The notes under the pieces were generated by a model. The model was not told the DNA's origin and ran no database searches. It saw only the letters and a list, made by a program, of their open reading frames with translations. From contig NZ_CAKLBV010000045.1 in assembly GCF_920984675.1 (NCBI RefSeq), positions 1 to 41,038 of the forward strand: 41,038 nt of DNA. Direction: 5' to 3'. The translations under genes and the position numbers were made by a program. This DNA is from Methylobacterium sp. Leaf118 (GTDB lineage Bacteria; Pseudomonadota; Alphaproteobacteria; Rhizobiales; Beijerinckiaceae). Shown piece after piece: positions 1-6,937 of the stretch (its first letter is position 1; every line of letters starts with the position of its first letter).

Positions 1-95
1 GTGCCGGCCAGGGGCCGGGCGAGCGGGCGCGGCGCCGGCCGGGGCATCGCCCGCGGCAGGGTCGGCGGAGCGGAGGAGCGGATCTCGGTCGTCAT
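1..95 (-). CDS. possible 5' end of an unidentified gene (partial)
   Basis: An ATG at 95 on the minus strand opens a frame that stays open to the window edge (31 codons). The predicted peptide begins MTTEIRSSAPPTLPRAM and is rich in Pro, Ala and Arg, so it gives no family signal. A weak GAGG-like site lies about 8 nt upstream. Such a frame can stay open by chance at this GC content. It is recorded as a possible truncated gene divergent from the PilZ gene, with low confidence. Confidence 0.2.
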   Translation of the reverse strand, partial: MTTEIRSSAPPTLPRAMPRPAPRPLARPLAG

Positions 96-137
96 GGCAG
101 GCCTCGCCGGCCGCCTCCCGCGGGCAGGCCGATTCCG

Positions 138-217
138 GTTCACGAACCGTGAACGAACATGCTTGACGTAACGTTAACGCCGCCGCGCGATGACGCGCGG
201 CCGGGCGCCTGTATAAG
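138..217 (+). promoter_or_regulatory. PilZ gene control region: inverted repeat, CtrA-like box, -10-like element
   Basis: Three elements lie within 110 bp of the PilZ start. An inverted repeat GTTCACG-AAC-CGTGAAC occupies 138-154. A CtrA-like box TTGA-N7-TTAAC (one mismatch to TTAA-N7-TTAAC) is at 163-178. A TATAAG hexamer at 212-217 has a weak ATGACG -35-like element 16 nt before it, which would start transcription near 223. The elements are seen directly; their use by CtrA or sigma70 is inference. Confidence 0.4.
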
Positions 218-243
218 GTCGGCGACCGGAGCCGGAGTGCCCA

Positions 244-528
244 ATGGCCGATCCGCAGGACAACGCAGGGGAGCGGACGGAGCCGGTGGCGCGGGTGGGC
301 AAGCGCCACCGCGTCGTCCAGCAGGGCCGGATCGTGCTCGGCCCCGAGCGTCTGGTCGCCTGCGTGGTCCGCGACCTGTCCCGCTCCGGTGCCAAGATCC
401 GCGTGGCGCCCGAGATCGGCCTGCCCGAGACCTTCGCCCTCGTCATCGCCGCGCACGACCTGCGCACCCTGACCGTCCGGCTGCGCTGGCGGCGGGGCGA
501 CTTCGCGGGCGTGACCTTCGAGGGATGA
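244..528 (+). CDS. PilZ-domain protein (putative c-di-GMP receptor)
   Basis: A 94-residue single-domain protein. A basic GKRHR stretch (residues 19-23) is followed by the PilZ signature D-x-S-x-x-G (DLSRSG, residues 44-49) and a beta-rich C-terminus, the expected size and order for a stand-alone PilZ domain. PilZ domains bind cyclic di-GMP and often adjust flagellar or surface functions. The arginine motif is not a textbook RxxxR, so ligand binding is likely but unproven. The ATG has GGAG about 7 nt upstream. It lies before a flagellin gene and a flagellar regulator, which suggests a role in motility; a GGDEF diguanylate cyclase is also encoded at 16256-17794. Confidence 0.85.
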   Translation: MADPQDNAGERTEPVARVGKRHRVVQQGRIVLGPERLVACVVRDLSRSGAKIRVAPEIGLPETFALVIAAHDLRTLTVRLRWRRGDFAGVTFEG

Positions 529-682
529 GGCGAGGCCGCCGGGCTGGCGCGAAGAAAAGGGTTAAGAAGTCGCCCCCTCCGCGCCCATCGTTCGAAGTCG
601 TCCCAGGCACGGCCGCAGTCTTTCCCCAGGATTTCGCCGCCCGGTGGAGCCGACCGACCGGGACAGGCCCGTCCCCGGCCGC

Positions 683-698
683 TTAATCGCTTCGTAAC
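683..698 (+). promoter_or_regulatory. CtrA-like box upstream of flagellin
   Basis: TTAA-N7-GTAAC, one mismatch from the CtrA consensus TTAA-N7-TTAAC, about 265 bp before the flagellin start. In a GC-rich genome such AT-containing patterns are uncommon by chance. CtrA control of flagellar genes is well known in alphaproteobacteria; function here is inferred. Confidence 0.4.
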
Positions 699-963
699 GC
701 GACCCCGCCATTCTCACGACATCGAGAGCGCCAGCCGGACCATGGCGGCGCCTCCCGAAGACAGGCCAGCGGGTGGGTTCCGACCGGGACCCATCGACAT
801 GATGTCGGTCCCGCTGATCCGGTGCGAGTCCGGAGGTGTGAAGCGCGGCGCAACGGGTCCCTTCGGGGCCCGCCACGGTCCCTTACGGGGCCCGTGCGGT
901 CGCACCGGTGCGAGCCCGGTCTCCACGAACCCTCCCTGTCCTCCCTTTGCCGGAAGCTTCTCC
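699..963 (+). promoter_or_regulatory. flagellin leader with several hairpins and a direct repeat
   Basis: This gene-free stretch upstream of the flagellin GTG holds a stem of CGACAT/ATGTCG extended by GGGAC/GTCCC (786-812). It also has a near-identical 17-18 bp direct repeat (856-872 and 877-894, beginning GGTCCCTT) and a 14-bp perfect palindrome, TCGCACCGGTGCGA (900-913). The flagellin frame is open through it as far as 742. However, the family N-terminus begins at 964, so the region is read as leader. A structured 5' leader fits translational control of flagellin, as with FlbT in Caulobacter, but this is inference. The rest of 529-682 shows nothing recognisable. Confidence 0.45.
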
Positions 964-2382
964 GTGACCAGCCTCCTGACCAACATCTCCGCCATGACGG
1001 CGCTGACGACGCTCAAGGGCATCAACAACCAGCTCGATGCCACGAGCAACCGCGTCTCCACCGGCCAGCGCGTCTCCGCCGCGTCCGACAACGCCGCCTA
1101 CTGGTCGATCGCCACCACGGTCCGCACCGACAACGCCTCCCTCTCGGCGGTCAAGGACTCCCTCGGCCTCGGCTCCTCGGCGGTCGACACCGCCTATAAC
1201 GGCCTCAACTCCGTCCTGTCCGACCTGCAGAACCTGCGCGCCAAGCTCCAGACCGCCCTGCAGCCCGGCGTCGACCGCGCCAAGGTGCAGACCGAGATCA
1301 AGGCCATCCAGGACAAGATGAAGGCCACGGCCGATTCCTCGACCTCCTCGGGCCAGAACTGGCTCTCGGTCGATTCCTCGGCCTCCAATACCGCCTACCA
1401 AGCCACGCAGAGCGTGGTGGCGGGCTTCTCGCGGGCGGCGTCCGGCACGGTGACGTTCTCGAAGATCGGCGTCGATGTGAACGCGATCAAGCTCTACGAC
1501 GTGAACGCCTCCAGCATCACCACCGCGGCGACCTCGGGCCAAGTGTTCGGCACCACCTCGCTGACCGGGACCACCGCCTTCCGCCCGGCCGACGCGGTCG
1601 CGGCCAACCGCGGCACCGCCGATTTCAGCGGCACCAACGAGGTGGCCTTCTCTCTGTCGCTCGGCGACGGCTCGACCGCCACGATCCGCCTCAACAGCGG
1701 AACCCTGGCCTCGGCCGCAGCGAACCTCGCTCGGGTGACGACCACCGAGTTCCTCGACGCGATCAACAACCAGATCGCCGCCGACACGGCCGCCACGCCG
1801 CTCGCCGGCAAGGTTTCGGCCTCGCTCGACACCTCCGGCCGCCTCACCTTCACCACGACGGCGACGGGCTCGGGCACCGATGCCGAGGTGACGATCCTGA
1901 ACGTGGCGGCGTCCACCGGCAACGCGCTCGTCGATGTCGGCTTCGGCGCCGGCACCCCGGCCGCCACCGACGCCCGCACCGGCAAGGGCACGGCGGCGGG
2001 CACCGCGACCGGCAAGGGCATCCTCGACACGGTGGATTCCGGCACCACCTTCTCGCTCGCCACGATCAACATCTCGAACCTCGTCGGCACCGCCGGTGAC
2101 ACCTCGCTCGGCAACATCATCACCCAGGTCGAGAAGGCCATCGCCAAGGTGACGGATGCCGGCACCAAGCTCGGTGCCAACAAGACCCAGATCGACGGCC
2201 AGAAGACCTTCGTCGACACGCTGATGAAGGCCAACGACCGCACGATCGGCATCCTGGTCGACGCCGACATCGAGGAGGAGTCGACCAAGCTGAAGGCCCT
2301 CCAGACCCAGCAGCAGCTCGCCGTCCAGGCGCTCTCCATCGCCAACTCCGGCAGCCAGAACGTCCTGTCGCTGTTCCGCTAA
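964..2382 (+). CDS. flagellin
   Basis: This is the filament subunit of the bacterial flagellum, 472 residues from the GTG at 964. The start was chosen because flagellins begin with a short segment like VTSLLTNISAMTAL; it is preceded by GGAAG 7 nt upstream (952-956). The N-terminal D0/D1 region includes the conserved NRVSTGQRVS...SDNAAYWSIA pattern. The centre is Thr/Ala/Gly-rich and variable. The C-terminus has the flagellin helix ending SGSQNVLSLFR. The protein has no signal peptide, as expected for export through the flagellar type III apparatus. It is monocistronic, with a strong terminator directly after it, and stands near the flagellar regulator gene on the opposite strand. Confidence 0.95.
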   Translation: MTSLLTNISAMTALTTLKGINNQLDATSNRVSTGQRVSAASDNAAYWSIATTVRTDNASLSAVKDSLGLGSSAVDTAYNGLNSVLSDLQNLRAKLQTALQPGVDRAKVQTEIKAIQDKMKATADSSTSSGQNWLSVDSSASNTAYQATQSVVAGFSRAASGTVTFSKIGVDVNAIKLYDVNASSITTAATSGQVFGTTSLTGTTAFRPADAVAANRGTADFSGTNEVAFSLSLGDGSTATIRLNSGTLASAAANLARVTTTEFLDAINNQIAADTAATPLAGKVSASLDTSGRLTFTTTATGSGTDAEVTILNVAASTGNALVDVGFGAGTPAATDARTGKGTAAGTATGKGILDTVDSGTTFSLATINISNLVGTAGDTSLGNIITQVEKAIAKVTDAGTKLGANKTQIDGQKTFVDTLMKANDRTIGILVDADIEEESTKLKALQTQQQLAVQALSIANSGSQNVLSLFR

Positions 2383-2430
2383 GCGAGCGCCGTCCGGCCG
2401 AGGGATCGGCCGGACGCGAACGCCGAAACG

Positions 2431-2463
2431 AAAGGGCCGCGCCCCCGGGCGCGGCCCTTTTCG
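2431..2463 (+). terminator. rho-independent terminator of flagellin
   Basis: A perfect 14-bp inverted repeat (AAAGGGCCGCGCCC paired with its complement, 2431-2444 and 2447-2460) is followed by T. The flanking A and T runs make it potentially bidirectional, serving ftcR from the other side. Confidence 0.85.
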
Positions 2464-2485
2464 CGTCGTCGGCCGTCCCGGCACC

Positions 2486-3166
2486 TCAGCCGACGAAGGT
2501 GTAGCCGGCCATGCGCTTGGCCTCGATCGGGTCGTAGCCGAGGCGCTGGCGCAGCTTCTTGCGCAGCTTGCTGATATGGCCCTCGACCACGCTCTCCTCG
2601 ACGTCGGTGCCGAGGTCGCCGTAGATCGCCGAGAAGATCTGACCCTTGGTGACCTGCCGGCCGCGGTTTTTGGCCAGATATTCGAGGATGTGGCGCTCGC
2701 GCCGGGGCAGGATCAGGCTCTGCCCGTCGATCTCGGGATCGCGCCCGTCGGCGAACACCGTGAGGCGCCCTTCCCGGTCCGGGGCCGGCGCCTTCTCAAG
2801 GCCGCGGCTCATCCGGCGCCGGATCGCGCTCGCCCGGGCGATGATCTCGCGCACATGGACGGGCTTGCGCACCACGTCGTCGATGCCCGCGGTGAACAGA
2901 GCAAGCGTCTGCTCCAGGGAGCGGGTCTCGTTGAGGGCGATGATCGGCGCCCGGCTCGCCGAGCGAATCGCCACCGTGCAGGTCTCGCGCCCGGCGCAGT
3001 CGCCGATCAGGAAGCCCTCGATCGACTCGACGTCCCTCCGCGGCGCCGTCTCGAGCCAGTCGCGCATCGTCGCGGCCGTGAGGAAGCGGGCGGTGACGCC
3101 CTCCGCACCGAAGCCGGCGACGTAGGGATCGGCAACGCTCTGACGCTCATCGACGACGATGTACAC
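2486..3166 (-). CDS. ftcR: FtcR/Rem-type flagellar transcriptional regulator (OmpR-like)
   Basis: This is a response-regulator-like protein of 226 residues from the GTG at 3166. The N-terminal half is a receiver-like fold (VYIVVDER start; SLEQTLALF...DDVVRKPVHVREI). The C-terminal half is an OmpR-type winged helix (LPRRERHILEYLAKNRG, VVEGHISKLRKKLRQRLG). It closely resembles Brucella FtcR and Sinorhizobium Rem as I recall them, and these activate flagellar genes. The usual phospho-acceptor Asp pattern is not evident, as in FtcR. GTG 3166 is chosen because GGAG lies 8 nt upstream and the length fits the family; an in-frame ATG at 3226 (246 residues) is the alternative. It is convergent with the flagellin gene, consistent with local control of motility. 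Confidence 0.9.
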   Translation of the reverse strand: MYIVVDERQSVADPYVAGFGAEGVTARFLTAATMRDWLETAPRRDVESIEGFLIGDCAGRETCTVAIRSASRAPIIALNETRSLEQTLALFTAGIDDVVRKPVHVREIIARASAIRRRMSRGLEKAPAPDREGRLTVFADGRDPEIDGQSLILPRRERHILEYLAKNRGRQVTKGQIFSAIYGDLGTDVEESVVEGHISKLRKKLRQRLGYDPIEAKRMAGYTFVG

Positions 3167-3362
3167 CTGGCGATCTCCGAAGATCTGCGCGACCAGGCCA
3201 TTGGCGCGAAGCGACGCTTCGGCCATGATGACCTGTTTCCGAATGGGGATCTGTCTCGCGTCGCAGGTCTCGGCTTGGAACGTCTTGGCCTGGTTGGGCA
3301 AAGTCCGTTTCCGACCGGTGATTCCTACAACATCTGACAGGTTTAGGTTTTTGGTCGGAATG

Positions 3363-3378
3363 GTTAACGGCTGGTTAA
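3363..3378 (-). promoter_or_regulatory. CtrA consensus box upstream of ftcR
   Basis: On the minus strand this reads TTAA-CCAGCCG-TTAAC, an exact match to TTAA-N7-TTAAC. It lies about 140-200 bp before the two candidate ftcR starts, in the divergent region shared with the aminotransferase gene. Binding is inferred. The rest of 3227-3525 shows no other clear element. Confidence 0.5.
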
Positions 3379-3525
3379 GGGCTCCCGCCTGAGGGCTCCG
3401 ATCCCCGTCCCGGGACGGGACCGCGTGGCTTGCAGGCCACACTCGGCCGGTGCGCCGCCTTGACCGGCGTCCCGTGACAGGATCGAAGGACGCCATCCCC
3501 GCCCGTCCGCGCCCCGAGGAATCCC

Positions 3526-4794
3526 ATGCCGACCCTCTCGACCCTGCCGCCCGAGGATCTGGCGACGCTGCGCGCCGGGCTGCGGACGGAATACGCGGCT
3601 CTCCAGGCCCGCGGGCTCAAGCTCGACATGACCCGCGGCAAGCCGGCCCCGGAGCAGCTCGACCTCGCCGCCGGGATGCTCGCCCTGCCGGGCAACCGCG
3701 ACACCACCGCCGAGGACGGCACCGACGCGCGCAATTACGGCAATCTCCAGGGCCTGCCCGAGAGCCGCACGCTGTTCGCGCCGGTGCTCGGCGCGCCCCC
3801 CGAACAGGTCGTCATCGCCAACAATTCGAGCCTCGCGCTGATGCACGACGTGCTCGTCTACGCCCTGCTGAAGGGCGTGCCGGGGGGCGAGCGTCCCTGG
3901 AGCCAGCAGGCGCCGATCGCGATCCTGTGCCCGGTGCCCGGCTACGACCGCCATTTCACCCTGTGCGAGGGCTTCGGCATCCGCATGATCCCGGTGCCGA
4001 TGACCGGCGCGGGGCCCGACATGGACGCGGTCGAGCGCGCCGTCGCCGACCCGGCCGTGAAGGGGATCTGGTGCGTGCCGCAATACGCGAACCCGAGCGG
4101 CGAGACCTATTCCGAAGAGACCGTCCGGCGGCTCGCCGGGCTGACGGCGGCCGCGCCCGATTTCCGCATCCTGTGGGACAACGCCTACGCGGTGCATCAC
4201 CTCACGGAGGCGCGGCCCGCCCTCGCCAACATCCTGGAGGCCTGCACCGACGCCGGTCACCCCGACCGGCCGATCGTGTTCGCCTCGACCTCGAAGGTGA
4301 CGCTGGCCGGTGCCGGCCTCGCGATGCTGGCCGCCTCACCGGCGAACGTCGCCTGGTACCTCGCCCAGGCCGGCCGCCGCAGCATCGGGCCGGACAAGCT
4401 CAACCAGCTCCGCCACGTCCGCTTCCTGCGCGACGCCGCCGGGATCGCCGCCCATATGGAGCGCCACCGCGCCCTGATCGCCCCGAAATTCGCGGCGGTG
4501 GACGAGGCCTTCGCCGCCCGCCTCGACGGCTGGGAGGTCGCCCGCTGGAGCCGGCCGCTCGGCGGCTACTTCGTCACCCTGGACGTGACCGACGGCACCG
4601 CCTCGCGGGTGGTCCGGCTCGCGGGCGAGGCCGGGATCGCGCTCACGCCGGCCGGCGCGACGCATCCCTACGGACGGGACCCGCACGACCGGACGCTGCG
4701 CATCGCCCCGACCTTCCCGAGCCTGGCGGCGGTGCGGCAGGCCGCCGAGGCGGTGGCGCTCTGCACGCTGCTGGCGGCGGTGGAGGCGCGCTGA
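3526..4794 (+). CDS. PLP-dependent aminotransferase, aspartate aminotransferase 1c type
   Basis: A 422-residue fold-type I aminotransferase, probably transferring amino groups between aspartate and 2-oxoglutarate in the cytosol. The sequence resembles the less common AspAT subgroup 1c: the N-terminal DMTRGKPAPEQLDL segment, NYGNLQGLPESR, and the predicted Schiff-base lysine K257 in STSKVTLAGAG. The ordinary subgroup I motif SFSK is absent. The ATG follows GAGGAATCCC (GAGG about 6 nt upstream). It stands alone on the plus strand and ends 4 bp before the convergent helicase stop. The family is clear; the exact amino donor cannot be set from sequence. Confidence 0.88.
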   Translation: MPTLSTLPPEDLATLRAGLRTEYAALQARGLKLDMTRGKPAPEQLDLAAGMLALPGNRDTTAEDGTDARNYGNLQGLPESRTLFAPVLGAPPEQVVIANNSSLALMHDVLVYALLKGVPGGERPWSQQAPIAILCPVPGYDRHFTLCEGFGIRMIPVPMTGAGPDMDAVERAVADPAVKGIWCVPQYANPSGETYSEETVRRLAGLTAAAPDFRILWDNAYAVHHLTEARPALANILEACTDAGHPDRPIVFASTSKVTLAGAGLAMLAASPANVAWYLAQAGRRSIGPDKLNQLRHVRFLRDAAGIAAHMERHRALIAPKFAAVDEAFAARLDGWEVARWSRPLGGYFVTLDVTDGTASRVVRLAGEAGIALTPAGATHPYGRDPHDRTLRIAPTFPSLAAVRQAAEAVALCTLLAAVEAR

Positions 4795-4798
4795 CGCC

Positions 4799-5917
4799 CT
4801 ACACCACCACCGTGATCGCCTGCGCGGCCCGGGTCAGGCCGGTATAGAGCCAGCGGGCCCGGTGTTCGCGGAAGGCGTAGGATTCGTCGAACAGGACGAC
4901 CCGGTCCCATTGCGAGCCCTGGGCCTTGTGAACGGTGAGCGCGTAGCCGTAGGTGAACTCGTCGGTCTCGCGGCGCAGGAAGAGCGGGATCTCCTCCTCC
5001 GACCCCTCGATCACCTGCCGCAGCACCTTGATGTCGACGGCCCGGCGGCGCACCGACGGATCGTCCTCGGGCACCACCTCCAGGCGGACCGTGTCGGGGC
5101 GCGGGGCCGCGCGGAGCGCCTGCACCGTCCAGGTCGAGCCGTTGAGGAGCCCCTTGGTGCGGTCGTTGCGGAGGCAGACGAGCTTCTCGCCCACGGACGG
5201 CATCGGATCGGTGTGGCCGGCGAGCTGGCGCAGGCGGTTATTGTAGAGGCGCCGCGTCCGGTTGAGGCCGACCAGCACCTGATCGCAGTCGAGCACCTCG
5301 GCCGGGTCGAGGTCGCGGCGGCGGACCACCCGGCTCTCGCCGTACACGCCCGCCTCCAGCCGGCCGCCCTCGCGGATCGTCATGGCCATGCGCACGATCG
5401 GGTCGTCGGCGGCCTGACGATGCACGTCGGTGAGCATCACGTCGGGCTGGCCTTCCGTGAAGAAGCCGCCGCCGCGCACGGGGGGCAGCTGGGCGGGATC
5501 GCCCAGCACCAGCACCGGCTTGTCGAAGGAGAGCAGATCGTTGCCGAGGTCCGAATCGACCATCGAGCACTCGTCGATGACGATGAGGTCGGCCTTGGCC
5601 GCGGGGCCCGAGCGGTTGAGGGTGAAGGTCGGGCCGCCCTCGTCGCCCTCCTTGGTCCGGTAGATCAGCGAGTGGATCGTCGCCGCGTCGTGGCAGCCCT
5701 TCTGGCGCATGACCGAGGCCGCCTTGCCGGTGAAGGCGCCGTAGACGACGGGTCCGTCGATGTCGTCGGCGATGCGGCGGGCCAGGGTGGTCTTGCCGGT
5801 TCCGGCATAGCCGAACAGGCGGAACACCTGGGCGCCGCCCTCCTTGCGCCAGCGGGCGATGGCGCTCAGCGCCTCGTCCTGCTGCGGGGCGAACCGGGTG
5901 GGAACGGAATCGGCCAT
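4799..5917 (-). CDS. small RecD/Dda-like superfamily 1 DNA helicase
   Basis: An ATP-dependent helicase of 372 residues from the ATG at 5917. Motifs run in order: Walker A GYAGTGKTT (residues 36-44), Walker B IDECSMVD (about 114-121), motif III GDPAQLPP (139-146), and near the C-terminus TVHKAQGSQWD and YTGLTRA. This is the core of RecD-type helicases without the long N-terminal region of RecD or RecD2, so it is closer in size to phage T4 Dda. A 5'-3' role in replication or repair is expected from the family. It follows hemF by 20 bp in the same direction, probably as an operon, although the functions are unrelated. The frame stays open far upstream inside hemF; the ATG at 5917 is preferred because the domain begins there. 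Confidence 0.88.
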   Translation of the reverse strand: MADSVPTRFAPQQDEALSAIARWRKEGGAQVFRLFGYAGTGKTTLARRIADDIDGPVVYGAFTGKAASVMRQKGCHDAATIHSLIYRTKEGDEGGPTFTLNRSGPAAKADLIVIDECSMVDSDLGNDLLSFDKPVLVLGDPAQLPPVRGGGFFTEGQPDVMLTDVHRQAADDPIVRMAMTIREGGRLEAGVYGESRVVRRRDLDPAEVLDCDQVLVGLNRTRRLYNNRLRQLAGHTDPMPSVGEKLVCLRNDRTKGLLNGSTWTVQALRAAPRPDTVRLEVVPEDDPSVRRRAVDIKVLRQVIEGSEEEIPLFLRRETDEFTYGYALTVHKAQGSQWDRVVLFDESYAFREHRARWLYTGLTRAAQAITVVV

Positions 5918-5937
5918 GGGACGCGCGGGCCGCGCGC

Positions 5938-6885
5938 CTACGGCCAGCGCACCGTCGGCGGCAGCGAGGACAGGATCGAGGCGACGTTGCCGCCGGTCTT
6001 GAGGCCGAAGATGGTGCCGCGGTCGTAGAGCAGGTTGAATTCGACGTAGCGCCCGCGCCGCACCTGCTGCTCCTCCCGGTCGGCTTCGGTCCAGGGCTGG
6101 CTCAAGTTGCGCCAGACGATCTCGGGATAGGCCTTCAGGAAGGCCTCGCCGACATCGCGGGTGAAGGCGAGATCGGCCTTCGGGTCCCCGGTCCAGTGAT
6201 AATCGTAGAAGATGCCGCCGATGCCGCGGGGCTCGTTGCGGTGCTTGAGATGGAAATACTCGTCGCACCACGCCTTGTACTTGTCGTAGTCCGCCGCCGG
6301 CGCATGCGCCTCGCAGGCCTCGCGCAGGCAGGCATGGAAATGCTGCGTGTCCGGGTCGTCCTGGGTGCGGCGCCGGTCGAGCACCGGGGTGAGGTCGGCC
6401 CCGCCGCCGAACCACGCCTTCGTCGTCACGACGAAGCGGGTGTTCATGTGCACCGTCGGCACGTTCGGGTTCCAGGGATGGACGATGAGCGAGAGGCCGG
6501 TGGCGAAGAAGCGCGGATCCTCCGCGGCGCCCGGCATCTGCGCCCGGAATTCGGGGGCGAACTCGCCATGGACGGTGGAGATGTGGACGCCCGCCTTCTC
6601 GAAGACGCGGCCCTTCAGCATCGCCATGGTGCCGCCGCCGCCCGGCACGCCGCTGTGATCCGTGCGCTGCCACGGCGTCTTGACGAAGGTGCCCGCCTCC
6701 GTCGGCGCGTCCGGGTGGAACGGGCCGGCGGCCTGATCCTCGAGCGTCTCCAGCGCCGCGACGATCCGGTCGCGCAGGGTCGCGAACCAGGCCTGCGCCT
6801 CGCCCTTCAGCGCGGCGAGGTCGTCGGGAGACGGCAGGGAGGTCGCCGGGGGGGCGGGGTTCGGGGCAGCCGTCGCGTCGCTCAT
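5938..6885 (-). CDS. hemF: oxygen-dependent coproporphyrinogen III oxidase
   Basis: This enzyme converts coproporphyrinogen III to protoporphyrinogen IX using O2 in heme (and bacteriochlorophyll) synthesis, in the cytosol. It has 315 residues from ATG 6885, with an in-frame ATG at 6903 as alternative. Family hallmarks are visible: GVPGGGGTMAML, TVHMNTRFV, WFGGGADLTP, DEYFHLKHRNEPRGIGGIFYD, and the C-terminal FNLLYDRGTIFGLKTGG stretch. Length and motif order match the HemF family, which is unrelated to the radical-SAM HemN. It is the first gene of a two-gene minus-strand unit with the helicase. Confidence 0.97.
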   Translation of the reverse strand: MSDATAAPNPAPPATSLPSPDDLAALKGEAQAWFATLRDRIVAALETLEDQAAGPFHPDAPTEAGTFVKTPWQRTDHSGVPGGGGTMAMLKGRVFEKAGVHISTVHGEFAPEFRAQMPGAAEDPRFFATGLSLIVHPWNPNVPTVHMNTRFVVTTKAWFGGGADLTPVLDRRRTQDDPDTQHFHACLREACEAHAPAADYDKYKAWCDEYFHLKHRNEPRGIGGIFYDYHWTGDPKADLAFTRDVGEAFLKAYPEIVWRNLSQPWTEADREEQQVRRGRYVEFNLLYDRGTIFGLKTGGNVASILSSLPPTVRWP

Positions 6886-6937
6886 GGTGTCAGGCTTTCC
6901 CACCCGCGCCGCGATCCGTCAATTCGGCGCGTGCGCC

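Noticed and set aside
742..963. 74-codon N-terminal extension of flagellin
   Set aside because: Flagellins begin at the segment starting at 964, which has its own ribosome-binding site; the extension is Pro/Gly-rich and overlaps hairpins.
883..2484. Minus-strand open frame of 533 codons opposite flagellin
   Set aside because: The translation is a Gly/Arg/Val-rich shadow with no family resemblance; flagellin on the plus strand is certain.
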